From the NCBI GenBank assembly GCA_950097015.1, contig CATNEN010000003.1:4009501-4073500 (forward strand): a stretch of 64,000 nt of DNA, given 5' to 3'. Below the pieces are notes generated by a model, which saw nothing but the letters and a program-made list of their open reading frames with translations, was not told the DNA's origin and did not search any database. The position numbers and the translations under genes were made by a program. Of this stretch, positions 43,119 to 55,009 are shown piece after piece. How positions within the stretch are numbered: the stretch's first letter is position 1; each line of letters opens with the position of its first letter. Source of the stretch: Macrostomum hystrix. Its lineage: Eukaryota > Platyhelminthes > Macrostomidae.

Positions 43119-44290
43119 CTTGCGTCATCATTTCAACCACTACGCTAATACTTTTCTATGTAATCTTTTATTAATTTAGGTCATATTATTGATACACCTT
43201 ATCCAAGAAACGGTTACGACTCTGTCAAAATCCTAATCGAACTGTTTAATACAAATCATTCATAATAGGGCTCATATACCTCAAAGCTCAAAGTGCTTTC
43301 TAAGAAAATGATTCACTGGTTTCATTGGCATCAATGAAACTGTCAATCACAAACGATTAGAATTTTGAGCAGAAATTTCGTCATTTTCAAGGAATTGTGT
43401 TCTAGCTTTTTGCGTCATCATTTCAACCACTACGCTAATACTTTTCTATGTAATCCAACTCATTTTTGTAAGTAAACTTTGAATTTTATCGCTTGTTGTT
43501 AATTTTTTAAACAGCTGCACAAATCTTCATGCTGCAATTATTATTAAAATTATACTTTTGTTCATTATTTTTTTTTATTTTCTGTGAGACTGCGAAAGTG
43601 ACGGCTGCATATTCTAGAAAAAATGACATGTTTTTAATATCAAATTCTGCGTCTTTTGTACGCACAGAAATGACGACTGCACATTGTATCAAATGAGTGC
43701 TGTGTATTATAATACGCTACATTTTGCAGATACATGTATTTTGCAACGAGCCTGTTTGCTCTACTCTACACAATATTCGCTGTAAAATGCTGTGAATTCA
43801 ATTTCATTTTATCAACTTTATTCTGTCCATTTACATGGATTTACCACTTTCTTAAAATTAACTTTTTGTACTTAATAAGTGTGACGACCTCGGCAGATCA
43901 TTTCAGTAAAAATCTGGGATTGTCTGAAAAATACTTCAAATTGGATCATTAAATGAAGTCAAATCATTAAATCACAGACATTCTTTTTTTACTTCTGGCA
44001 TACGTGCCGGATATCTACGAGTATATATCGAAAGTACCTTGTAATTTACTATTTTTGTGCCTTTTGTTCGAAACACGGATGCAATGCAAATCCTAGCAAA
44101 TATACACGTAGTGCATTGGCGTAAGACTTGATTGAAATTGACCAGGGCCAAAGAAATCATTTTTCCTGCGCAAATGAAAGTGCAACAGTCATTTTTGTTG
44201 TGTCAAAGCTTAAATTGATTCGAATCTCATAAGGATACACACTCGTCATTTTTTTCAATTTGTGCAATGTCATATTTCGTATATTCGTCA
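43119..44290. other. No gene; 44-bp direct repeat
   Basis: The word starting GCGTCATCATTTCAACCACT and ending CTATGTAATC occurs at ~43121-43164 and again at ~43412-43455. A small hydrophobic frame at 43734-43952 (+) has no supporting context. Confidence 0.5.
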
Positions 44291-44302
44291 TAAACGGATC
44301 CC

Positions 44303-44725
44303 TATAGTTAGAGTCAGTTAGCTCAGAATGACAAAATCGTTTTAGTCACAATTGTAGTCGCTCAGGTGGCTGTCTCCGCGGCGCTGCGGGCAATGACGGG
44401 TCGTTGTGGTCGCCTGGCCAACGGCAACGGCTGCAGTGGCGACCAACTCGACGCCTTCCTCGCCGTGCCTTTCGGGTGGCGCTGGTGGCTGTTCGAGGAC
44501 TTCAGGAGCAGCCTCCGGCAGTGAGCTTTCCAGCATCTGATCCGTGTGCCGCCTTTGGGTGGCGTCGCCGACGTCAACTTCGAAGTTTCAAACGCTGCGA
44601 AGTCACGATGGTGCCTTCAGTCCAGACTTAAGAACGAAGACTTGCATCGACTCCAGGTCTCCGAGCAGCGAGTCGAGCGTGCGCTGGAACACGGCGCTGG
44701 CACAGTTGACGCTGAATGGCGCCGA
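44303..44725 (-). mobile_element. Second Ty3/gypsy deletion derivative
   Basis: Almost identical to 39186-39605, with the same reverse-transcriptase-to-C-terminus junction. It is truncated before the polypurine tract on one side and within the reverse transcriptase on the other. Confidence 0.75.
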
Positions 44726-45266
44726 AAGACTGCCGTCAATATTGGGGTGTTTGACGCATTATTTCTGGGATCTGAGAAACTACCAGTTCAAGTAGCATTG
44801 CTTTTGTCGCTCTATGTGGAACAGTGGACATGCAAAACGGAATGGCCCATAAAATTCTATGGCCAAGCGTTTGAACTCACACGAGAAAGTATGCCATAGA
44901 CAACTCAATTTGTCATGTGGAACGACAAGCCAGAATCGAGGGAACGATTTTTTAGTTCGTTTTTGCAGAAAGAAAGCAGAAACAGATCATTTTTCAGAGT
45001 TGCATTCAAATAAATCGTATTATAAGTCAGAAATTAAAGCATCCAGAATTTAAAATAATTCAAGCCCTTAAACAGATGTCGCTGCAAACACAATCCAAAC
45101 CACAGATATAGCAAGGGGCACAGGACTGTAATAAGATTGTTCTAATCAATATTAGATAACCAGGACTGCTCTAGATCATTTTTTAATTCCTATCCGCGCA
45201 CATATATTTGCTTCTCGATTCACATACACTAAGGTATGACAGGGAATGCTATGCATATTGGCTTCA
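44726..45266. other. Non-coding; duplicated segment at its end
   Basis: 45105-45266 matches 36297-36465. The rest is unassigned. Confidence 0.5.
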
Positions 45267-45425
45267 GTACGCAGTTCGCCTAACTTGAATGCAGTTTGCC
45301 TAACTTGAATACAGTTTGCCTAACTTGAATGCAGTTTGCCTAACTTGAATACAGATTGCCTAACTTGAATGCAGTTCGCCTAACTTGAATGCAGTTCGCC
45401 TAACTTGAATACAGTTTGCCTAACT
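45267..45425. repeat. 20-bp tandem array, about 8 copies
   Basis: Same unit as 35765-35960, with more TTTGCC and ATACAG variants. Confidence 0.93.
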
Positions 45426-45666
45426 TGCCTAACTCACGCTAACAGCATAGACATGTAAAAAAACATGTATGGACATGTAACAGCAGTTCAGTACATGGAC
45501 TGTAGGTAGGCAGATACATGCCGAGATGTCTACCTCAGCTGTTTAAGGAGCTTAAACAGCTGAAACAATCCATAAGAACAATGGATTTTGGACCGAAATT
45601 CGCAACAACTCATGATTAACATCGCCAGAAAACTTGCAAAATAAAAGAAACTTCAGGCAAGCCTCC

Positions 45667-48337
45667 ATGACTAAGCAACTCAAAAAGCTGCAAGTTGCAT
45701 GCGCACTTTTTGCAGCAATGTCATTACTTTTCTCGTAAGTTCCACTTTGGAAAAACTTTGGAAATACAGCTTCAAGTAACTATTACTGCAAATTACAAGT
45801 CGTTGTCCATAAAGAATCAGTAGAAGACAAAGGATCGACTCACTGACTGTCTGCTCACTGAAACCCATGTTCAAACGAATCCTCAATGAAAATAAAGTAC
45901 AAGCATGAGTTCTGGTGGCAATGTGTAAGAGTTAAGCAAAAAAATGTAAAGTTGCAGAATCGATGCGGTTAACCACTACTGCGTCCTGGACAGCACGAAG
46001 GTCTTCTCCATGAACGCTGACACCGAACAGACTGAGACACTGTTGACCAGCCACGGAGATATGGAGCTCCACGTGCCGCGGCAGCGCTGCTTGTGGGACG
46101 TGAAGATCCACCGCATGACGGAGCCGCTGCAGCTGGTGCTGAGTCTGCGCCGAGGCCGACTGTGGCAGGAGGCAGCGAACGGGACCGGCTGCCCGTCGGA
46201 GCTGAGTGTGGCTCTGCAGGGTGAGCGGACTGTTGCACGACTGTGTCCTTCACCATTGAATGAGCAAATCAGTCACGCAAAGCAGATCCCTCCTCACTCC
46301 AGGATCTGGATTCCACCGAGAGTGGAGAGACGGCTCATCGTTACCGAAGGCCCCTCTGATTGTGCCAGTGTATGAAAGGTGAGCTCGATACTCTGAGTGT
46401 TTCTAGAATATCCAGTCGCACACGAGAGATTCGCGAGTCATTGAGAATGCACCGAACTGGCTGCAGCTCGCAGCAGCTCATCGTCAGGTTCTCGACCGGA
46501 GATCTCCAGCCTGAGGCGGTCTGCGGTCGCATCGAGCTGACCATCGGCGTCGCCAAGAAGGGATTCTGCGGCAGGAACATGCTGCTGTATCGACATCGCT
46601 GCCACTTTATCTCCGACGAGAAGCTGGAGCTGTCAGACCTGACTGGGACTGGAGCTGAACTCGCTGGCATCTCCGGCATTGAGCAGCTGCGAGACCTTCT
46701 GAGCGACAGTGAGAGCTGAGTCGCAGCCTGTTTGTTCTTTCCTTCTGTCAGTTGAAAAGCCACATAGTCGATTTGCGACGCGATCATTTTAGATGAGAAG
46801 CGGAGAGCAAAGCACCCGTACAAAGCCCCTCTGGACCTGAGGGGCTCCACCAGAGTGGGGATTTTCCGCTGCACTGGCTCTAACTGGACATTTTACCTGA
46901 ACTCCAGCAGCGATGGATGTGCGGCGGCGCCGTTCGTTCAGGAAGGACAGGTAGGCCAACAGAACTCCAGGTCTGTGAATATAGCACCGAGAGTCGCATT
47001 GCTGAGAAAGGGGAACTACCCCTTCCGCTTCTTATACCTGCAATTCGAGGAGAAATTCCAGAAGATTCCAGGACATACCACTTTACAAGAGAAAGTGTAG
47101 AGAGGGTACAGATAGGTTTGCTTAATCAGGTGCTCCGTTTTTTAGTTTTTTCCACGTTAAAATGATCCTTAGTGAGATGTACAGTTCAGGTTTGTACTTT
47201 AATACTTATTGTGATGTCCTGCAATTCAAAAGCTTCATCAACAGTAGAACTCACAAGAGGGGATCGAGTTTCCCACAGAACGGAGCAACGCTAGCACGCG
47301 ACACTCTTAGAAATGTTTGTTGCGCGTCTTCTGAAACAAGAATCAAGTCACCAGTCCTTCAGACCGTCGAAATATTCAACGGTTCTGGCCCATGGTTGAA
47401 TTTTTCCAAAAGAGCTAGTGTATTCATACACCCTGTACATGAAATAGCTTTTCCAGCCTTCAAACTTTATCAGCACGTCACCCGAATGTGCCTGCATCAT
47501 CTCCGACTTTTGTTGGTCACCGACGACGACCTTTATCTTGACGGAGCTGCTGGGCCTTCAACAAGTAATAGTTGACTTTAGGCCAATCACCGAAAGTATA
47601 AAAATGCCACAGCCAGCTGCTGACGATACTGACGGCATCGGGCTGGTGACTGATTTATTGACAGTCTAGGCGAGAGTCCTGTGATTGAGCTTCGTCCCAT
47701 ATTGAGGCCTGATCATCGAGATGGGAGAAATTTGCATCAGGGTGTCCATATTCGGCTGGTGCCACTTGTTGAATAACCTTGGTCCCCTTGGTACAAAAAC
47801 GGGCGGTGAAATGGCTTGTAGTCCTACTGTTAAAATTACTTTTTCATCCATTCCATTTACAGAGAAAAGTCTACTGAGTTTATGTGCGCATCTATGAAGA
47901 TAATTTCTGATAGCATTCATGAGCTGATGTTCTTAAACTGCAGCAGTTCAGCCAGATGTCTGCTCGGCTTTGACGAGACTCCCACGCCCACACGGAGCGC
48001 CGCTATCGATGGCGAAAGTTCCAGGTGCAATGAAGCGCTTCAGGCAGCCTGTCGGTTTGAGAAATCAGCTGATCAGATCACTACCTGTGCAGAAAGTTTG
48101 CTCAGTAATCAGGGCAGTAAAGTATTTCAAATGGTACTTATAATACCCCCATTTTTAATTGTTATTTTTTTGTTGCGAACGAAGCAATGCTTAGCAGAAA
48201 TGTGTAAGAGACAAGGACCTGCGCAATCGGATCAAAATTATTCTACTAAAAATGTGGTAGCTATGCACCAGGTAGCTATGCGGCACAGGTGTGCTCATGA
48301 TGAGGCCCAAGCCTTTGATACTAAACCATTGAGTTAA
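45667..48337 (+). CDS. Receptor-like family copy 4: intact CUB-like type I membrane protein, 433 residues
   Basis: Exons 45667-45734, A 45958-46220, A2 46303-46378, B 46467-46708, C 46793-46970, D 47863-48337. All introns are GT-AG and the total is 1302 bases (434 codons with stop), open throughout. Residues 1-23 are a signal peptide (MTKQLKKLQVACALFAAM). A CUB-like domain covers ~30-160 (RQRCLWDVKI, TGCPSELSVALQ, SSQQLIVRFSTGD), then a second Cys region to ~276 (CGRNML, FRCTGSNWTFYLNSSSDGC). Exon D has MCASMK, NCSSSARCLLGFDETP, further Cys, a helix at ~364-380 (MVLIIPPFLIVIFLL) and a 53-residue tail with QNYSTK but no ITIM. Five introns of 224, 82, 88, 84 and 892 bp. Possible role: cell-surface recognition or adhesion, inferred from architecture only. 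It is the best reference copy for the family. Confidence 0.75.
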
Positions 48338-48629
48338 CTTATTATTTATTTTGACACATTTGTTTTGGAATTAATGACTTGTCGAACGCAATAAATTTCT
48401 AAAGCGAATATACAATTCACTTACGCTGTCTGCTTTACTTGAGTAAACAACCGATTTTAAATACCCTATGCACAACAAGGCAAAATACATTTTACCTCTA
48501 ATGCTTAAACAAGCATCACAAGATGTAACAATAGAGTTGCACTTTTCAGTTCTGACACTGCTTCTAATTGTGTAAGATTTGGTAATTGTGTGAAATAATG
48601 AGTGAGTTTTTCCGATAAAAATTGAGGTT

Positions 48630-48735
48630 GGGTGTGGCGTCCCCCCAGTCCATGGACTGAACAGCCGTACGCAGTTTTTAGATGCGCAGCTGCAGCTGTG
48701 CTGTAAGCTGCACATCTGGCCCGATAGGGCATGTG
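48630..48735. repeat. Dispersed repeat shared with 15.5 kb
   Basis: See the matching words GGTTGGGTGTGGCGTCC and CTGCACATCTGGCCC. Small frames through it on the minus strand look alike in both copies only because the DNA is duplicated. Confidence 0.7.
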
Positions 48736-48789
48736 CAATCTGCAATCTATTATTAAAATGATAATAACGGAAAACTATACATTACAGAG

Positions 48790-49045
48790 GCTTTAGGCAC
48801 CATTTGGCGACAGTCGACCCGCAGCCCATTAGGAGGCATTCTGTCCATTCTGTTGACCCTTGAGCACACGCACTCACACAGGTGTGTACCGCCCAGAATT
48901 TCTCATCGTCAGGCACTGTACAGTTTCAGCATGCTTAACTATGGGGGTGCACCCTAAACTAATGCGGGCCTCGCCGCGGACTCGAGCTCAGGGACCCCGG
49001 TGTGCGATGCGAGAGACAGCGGCCTTACGCAGTTGCCACTCACCT
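48790..49045 (-). mobile_element. tRNA-derived SINE
   Basis: Body words TTTCTCATCGTCAGGCACTG and GAGCTCAGGGACC (B-box side) match the copies at 33.5 and 35.2 kb. The head lies at the right end and is degenerate (AGTTGCCACTC). Confidence 0.7.
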
Positions 49046-51190
49046 TCGATCTCGAACTAAAAGTATCCTCAAACACTTGTACATGAATCCTTCATACCAC
49101 GTGAATTTTTTTTAATAAATTACTTTTGCATGTTACATAGACAACAAGCTTTGTTGGGTATATGCTTGAGGAGCTATGATTGGCTGGAGTGATTTCTTGT
49201 CTGCCCCACCCAACCCAAATCAAGATATTAGACACCAAATCCAATTGAACCTGTCGATGCATAAGCCCGATGTGCAATTCATAATATTGTTGCAGCAGCT
49301 CACTACATGGACAGGGTATGGACATAGACCCTCATCTAATACTGCTACAAATGTGGCAGACATTGTGATTAGCAACTTCATTTGCACTTTAAAATAGTCA
49401 TCCAATTTATATGAAATACGCCGAAATAAATTTTCCGGCATTGTAAGCATTTTAACAAAATCTATAAAAAGAGTTCTACAGTTTATTGAAAAAATAATGC
49501 TTAACAAGTGCAAGGAATGTTGGAACTTAATAAAGATTTATGAAACTTTTTTCTCCCCTCCCTGATGGTGCCTACCCCACCCCGTCTCAATGTACGGCAA
49601 AAAAACTGCACTGCGCGGACTTCATCTAGGTAGGAAGTAAAAACACAATCTCGAACTTCACGATCCAATAGTTCAACCAGCATGATTCTGGTTCAGTTGG
49701 GCGTTCAGTCGGCCTGTTCTGCAATGCTGCTGTGTACTTCAATTTTCCATGCAGTCATCATTGTGAAGTGAGGCACTTTTCGGCTTTGATATTGCATTGC
49801 ATGCACGAATAATTACGAAGGAACGTGGATATTTTTAATTTTCGATTCGACTAGGCTGTACGCCAGGTAACGACAATGTGAACAAACATTAAACAGACTG
49901 CTGTTCTTACAGAGAGCATGCGTACAGCGAAGCGTATGCATGCTGTCTCGAAGACCAAACATTGACTTCTATGCTAAGCGATAAGTAACTATGCATGTAC
50001 GTCTTTCACAGGAAGATCGCAAAGACTTTCATGGCAGTACAGGCCAGGCGGAGGGGAGACCGATTTATCAGAGTACTCTCCCCAGAACGAGAAACTGTAC
50101 CCTCTAGCAGTGCAGCTCGCACAAGCGTGTACAGGGTGGTACAGAAAAGAAGAGGGGAAGGAATTTTAGCCTTCCTACTATATGGGCAGAGATAGATTTT
50201 AACACTGAAGTGGTAAAGAGCAGCATAAGTACAAACGAAACCTGAAAATCAACCCATGAAGCGAATTTTCCCATGTTAAAAATTAAAACAAAACATAAGG
50301 CAAGGGGCATTGTTAAATAACTTTGGGGTGCAGCACATTGCATTTAGGCCTTTTTTCAGCGTCTTTCTGACATTCTTTAGTGTCAGCACAATGTGTGAGA
50401 CGGTCCACTTTGCGAGCAGCAGCTCAGGATGCAGTAAACATTTATGCAATCAGTTAGAACAAATAATAAATACCTGAACTCCACATGTCTATTGTGTACC
50501 TGGGCACACACAGTCACGCTTTGTACAGAAATGATTGAGCCTAATCTACAGGTTTGAGCCTTTCATGGTTGAGCAATTGTTGTAATTTCCGTTGCGGTCG
50601 AGCGAACAGCAGACGGGTAGTCGGGGTTTGGGTACGGACTGTCCAGAGCTTGACGGGGAGGAGGGAAGGGAGCGGCGACCCTTGAGAGCAAGAGGATGAG
50701 TAATAGAGCAGGAAATTAATAAACTGTTTAACGCTTTCTGAGCGCTGTACGCTCAATTAGCTACTTAAAATGCTGTCTATCTGACAACGCTCTCGCTAGC
50801 TCTTGGCTGGGGGAGCGCGAGAGCACTGAGTTGGTGGGGCTAAGCCACGCAGGGCTGGGGGTTGGGGCCAAACTCTGAGGGCGAGAGAGCAAGAGAAGGG
50901 GGAGACTAGCCAATCAGAGGCCTCCGTGGCGATCGACTTGATTGGACTAGCCCCCCCCACAGCGAAGGCATCCAGCGGGGGCAGCCAATGGGCGAGCGAC
51001 AAAGCCGATAAAGAAGGGTGGAAGGGTGGGCTAAAACGGGGCCGGGCAGAACCGGATCGCCCAGCTGGCTAGCGTGGGAGGGCTAGGGAACGCTGGGGCG
51101 AAGCAAGTGCATTGTGAGTGGCAGCTCACAACACAATCAGGGTTGAGTAATCATGTTTGAGCGATTCAGGGTAATAAGTAAAGCAAATGT
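49046..51190. other. No supported gene; CCAAT- and CpG-rich stretch at 50.75-51.1 kb
   Basis: Short frames at 49176-49397 and 49995-50195 lack recognisable domains. 50790-51100 is GC-rich with GCCAATCAGAG and AGCCAATGGGCG (two CCAAT boxes about 80 bp apart) and GATAAAGAAG nearby, a promoter-like composition. No first exon could be tied to it. Confidence 0.35.
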
Positions 51191-51333
51191 CACTGATTAC
51201 ACAACTAACTTCTCTAATACTTTGTGGCGTGTCCTTTCGACTTAACTACAGCATGGCACCGCTGTCCCCCAGATTCTGGCACACTTCTGGCAGGATGGCA
51301 GCCCACGAGTGCTAAATGATACGGAACAGCTGG

Positions 51334-52294
51334 TCAATGGAAGCTGGCTGCTGCCTCTGGTAGGTGGCTGCTGAGGATGTCACGGTACTGCTGACTGTCC
51401 ATGATGCCCCCAATGCGAGTTATTGGCCCAGGTCCAGCTCTGGATAACGCAGCCCACACCATGACACTGCCACCTCCATGGTTCATGGTACCAATGGTGC
51501 ACCTGGGATTGAATTCCTCATCAACTCGGTGGCACACAAAACGGCGGCGGCCAGAGCCGGTGCGGGAAATTTGCTCTCGTCACTCCAGATGACCTTGGTC
51601 CAGTCCCCTGGTGTCCAGCTGGCATGCTGCTTTGCCCAGTTCAAGCGACGTTTCCACTTTTTGTCGGAGATGAATGGCTTCTTCCTAGCAATGCGGCCAT
51701 GCAGTCCAGCAGCTACCAAGCGGCGGCGGACAGTCATAGGGTGCAGCTGGGCATTGCTGGATACGAGCAGTTAATGGCTGATGTCCACAGCAGTGAGCCG
51801 ACGGTTGGACTCGGACATTCGCACAATTCGTCGATCCAGTCGGAGGTCAGTTTTCGGTGCCCTGCCAGGTCTTGGGGCATAGCCTGTGCTGCCAGTGCTG
51901 ATGAGGCGCCTGAGTGCTTGCTGGAGGCAAGTTTTTGACTTTCCCAGCTGATTGGCCATGTCACGCTGATGAACTCCTTGGTCAAACAGGGTCTTGACTT
52001 TCCTACATGACTCAGGCGACAGAGGCGACAGAGCTCTGCCTTTACCCATTCTTGGAATTTCAAGATAATGTTTCCTTTGAGTGGTATTGAATTTGCTGCT
52101 TTGAACTTGGAGAATCAGCAGGGCCTGACGTACTGAATCGTGACTAATTACCCAAGACATCATTAGTTTAATTGTTCGATGTCATCGTTATCTATAACTG
52201 TTTAGATTAAGATGCTCCCGCAATTTGTGCAGGTTATAAAAAGAAAAAGTGAACTTTTTTGTTAGGTGGTCTTAATTTATTGTGCGCCACTGTA
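51334..52294 (-). mobile_element. Tc1-type transposon remnant
   Basis: Minus-strand transposase pieces: N-terminal helix-turn-helix (DMANQLGKSKTCLQQALRRL, RPGRAPKT), then after a frame change TVRRRLVAAGLHGRIARKKP and VIWSDESKF (first catalytic Asp), then after another GGGSVMVWAALSRAGPGPI. The end of the catalytic domain (second Asp and final acidic residue) is missing: LPEAA jumps to a C-terminal scrap. The right terminus reads, on the minus strand, CAGTGGCGCACAATAAATTA next to TA (52293-52294), the expected Tc1 end. The left terminus was not found. Confidence 0.8.
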
Positions 52295-52334
52295 CATCTG
52301 AGCTTCCACTCCGCTAACTCAATTTTCTCTCTAG

Positions 52335-52440
52335 CTTTTTGATGTGCAGTCCACCCACCCCTCCGCTTTAGCCAATGTGAAGATATTGTCAATAAATCAG
52401 TGTGATAAGCCAGTCAGGCTGGTTAAGTTTGTTTTTGAAG
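52335..52440. repeat. Direct repeat flanking the FLYWCH/MULE remnant (left)
   Basis: AGCTTTTTGATGTGCAGT ... CCACCCACCCCTCCGCTTTA ... AAGCCAGTCAGGCTGGT recurs at 54808-54907 in the same orientation, with a small internal difference. Confidence 0.75.
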
Positions 52441-52814
52441 CGCTCACAAAACAAGGTCATCAAAGCAATGCTGCCCAGAAAACGGAGAAGACTGGCCGTC
52501 CGGTACCTCTCTCCCTTGGATGCCCGTTTCCTTGGTGACAGGTCACAGAGTGTTTGCTGATCCCACCTTTCTGCCAACAACTCGGTACTTTACTTTGTTA
52601 AATATAATGGAAAGAAACTACCAGCCAGGCCACTCCTCACGCTCCCTCTCTCCCGCTCGCCCTGTGAGCAAGGCCAGGCCTGAGCCTCAACTGGGCTGCA
52701 AGCAAGAACGCAGCCCAGGACAGAATATCATGTGACTTTATGGTCTTCTAAGCTGACAGGCAGAAGGAAACGACGAAACGTTAATTGTTTCATTTTGTCG
52801 GTTTAAGATCTGGA

Positions 52815-54130
52815 GCTTCTTCATCATAAAGGTTACATTTTTCGCCTAGAAGAACGTAAATCACTTCATACTTTAATTGCCAACAGATTGGCTGCAATTG
52901 CCGGGCCAAAGTTGAAAATGGCCTAGTGGCATCAACGACAGGCTTGCATGAGCATCCTATTAAGCGCTATTAAGCTATTAAGCGCAAGAACTTTGCGGAA
53001 GAAATGAAGCAACAAGCCAGAGAACCCGCTCTTCCCATCAAGCGGCTCTATCGTGAAAATATTGCAGCAAGTGCTGCAGAGGGAGCCGAATTGGGCACTC
53101 TGACAACATTCGCGAGCGTTAAGACAGCTGCTTACAACGCTCGACTCTCGGTGATCCCCCCATTGCCTCCCAAAGCTCAAGCCTACAAAGTTGAGGCAGA
53201 AGTTTTGAACAAGTTCACGGTATTGGACTCCCGCGCAATAAATCCAGCAGGGAGTCGAATTGTCGGCTTCTCAATGGACGCACTGATCGCTCGACTTGGC
53301 GAATGAGAACGAATTCAGATTGCCGGACCTTCAGTTTCTGCCCTATTATCATCCATGGCAAAGTACTGAATGCATGGGAGCCACTTGTATTTTTCTTGCT
53401 CCCAGCAAAGGACCAGAGGACTTATGAGGCCTGCTGGGACCTGGTACACACAGAGACTCGAAGAGTCGTCGGTCAAGATTGCCAGGCAACTAAAATTATC
53501 TCGGATTTTGAAGTTGGCAGCATGAACGGCGTGATCAGCAGATGGCCACGCTTCCCTGCTCCTACGCTGTGAGGTTGCTTTTGTTCACTTTTGCCAGTGC
53601 ATTCTGCGGAAAGTAGCGTCACTTGGCTGGAAAGTAGCTTATGAGAACGAACCGGAGGTGAAAAAAACGGTGCGGCGCCTGATGGCTCTGCTTTTGATGC
53701 CAATAGCTCACCTGGATGAAGCTTTTCAGCTCATCCTTGGAGACATGCCTGATCAAGCTCATCCGAATCATGCGGCAGTTTTTTGCGCTGAAGGACTACA
53801 TGACGACAACATGGATTGACATGCCCGCCATTTTCCAACCACCGTTGTGGAATCACTAGGGTGAAGATGATGACCGGACTATCAATGCCTCCGAGGGTCG
53901 TCACCATGCAATCAATCCAATCGCCGGCAATCATCGACTTAATATTCATTCATTTTTGCGAGAAGCTAACAAGGAACTTCAAAGCTTCAAGGAACATCCG
54001 GAAACGTGCCCTTGGCAATGCCATAGGTCGGCAGAGCGCCAAGCCTCCGAGGGGAGTTCGAGAATGGGCAAAGAGCGCTGGCGCACTTCCTGGATGCCTG
54101 TGGATATCAGGTGCAGCTTCTTGGATGACA
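52815..54130 (+). pseudogene. FLYWCH zinc-finger / MULE-type transposase remnant
   Basis: Start: GYIFRLEERKS, then (frame change) GCNCRAKVENGLVASTTGLH and EHP, a FLYWCH-type finger with C-x-C and H-x-H, followed by a stop. The next stretch is FAEEMKQQAREPALPIKRLY then LSVIPPLPPKAQAYK. After another frame change comes a MULE-like core (LVFFLLPAKDQRTYEACWDL, KIISDFEVGSMN), then VHFCQCILRKVASLGW and a C-terminal section (DDRTINASEGRHHAIN, HSFLREANKELQSFK). This order matches FLYWCH proteins derived from Mutator-like transposases. Several frame breaks and stops show it is dead. Confidence 0.75.
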
Positions 54131-54685
54131 ATTGTCATCCCCCAAACCGGCAGAACCGATGATCCAAAATCTGTCACTAATACAATATACTTGCAGATGT
54201 TAAAGGACAGTGGGTTAAGTACATACATGTCATGCTGAATATGCTGTGGCAAAACTCTTTAAGCAAATCTGCTTCGATTTTGTGTTTATGTTTGTTTCTG
54301 CTTCCATGTTGGCGACTTGCACGTTTTGCGTATTATTGGCGCGTTGTGGACTTGACGTGGTGCGTTTTGAAAATCATTCTGAATGACTGTGCTTTGTTAT
54401 TTTACTTATGTTTACCGTTTTGTATTTTAATAATCCGTTAAATATTTTGCGATTCCGTTTTTAATAATAAAACTTGTTTGTCACTAAGTTCATTTTGTAT
54501 TTGACTGGTGTGCTTTGCGTTCTACATATTAGTCAATACCATTCGTACATATCGTCAATACACCAATTGACGAAACTAGAACAACCGCTTCAAACAACGT
54601 TTAGCTACTGTATATGGAAATTATTCCTGATTAACTAAGTGCTAATGTCTTCAAAAAGTTCAAAAAGTTCCAGAGCAGCGATTAA
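54131..54685. other. No gene seen
   Basis: Tail of the FLYWCH/MULE remnant, then AT-rich sequence. Confidence 0.45.
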
Positions 54686-54800
54686 GAATTTCGGCGAATC
54701 AGGAATTTCGGCGAATCGGGATTCGGCGAGCCGGGAATCGGCGAATCGGGATTCGGCGAGCTGGGAATCGGCAAATCGGTATTTGGCGAATCGGGGGTCA
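54686..54800. repeat. ~15-bp tandem array, about 7 copies
   Basis: Alternating GAATCGGGATTCGGC and GAGCCGGGAATCGGC units. Confidence 0.85.
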
Positions 54801-54807
54801 ACCAGCT

Positions 54808-54930
54808 TTTTGATGTGCAGTGGCATCGTCCACCCACCCCTCCGCTTTAGCCAATGTGAAATTATTGTCAAACAATTAGTGCGATAAGCCAGACAGGCTG
54901 GTAAAGTGTGTTTTGTCGGTTTGAGATCTC
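54808..54930. repeat. Direct repeat flanking the FLYWCH/MULE remnant (right)
   Basis: Partner of 52335-52440. The shared word GTCGGTTTGAGATCT here corresponds to GTCGGTTTAAGATCT at 52798. Confidence 0.7.
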
Positions 54931-55009
54931 TAGAGCTCACTTTTGAGCACCAATAAATTGACTAGCCGTCGATCTTTTCGTTGTTGCTACTGTACAACCG
55001 TGATCACAG

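Noticed and set aside
43734-43952. Small hydrophobic + frame
   Set aside because: AT-rich codons naturally give hydrophobic residues. No domain, splice site or homologue within the window.
47162-47575. 137-codon + frame in the C-D intron of copy 4
   Set aside because: The homologous region of copy 2 differs by a 4-bp indel and a further deletion that break the frame, and its exit phase does not fit exon D. Kept as an unlikely alternative exon.
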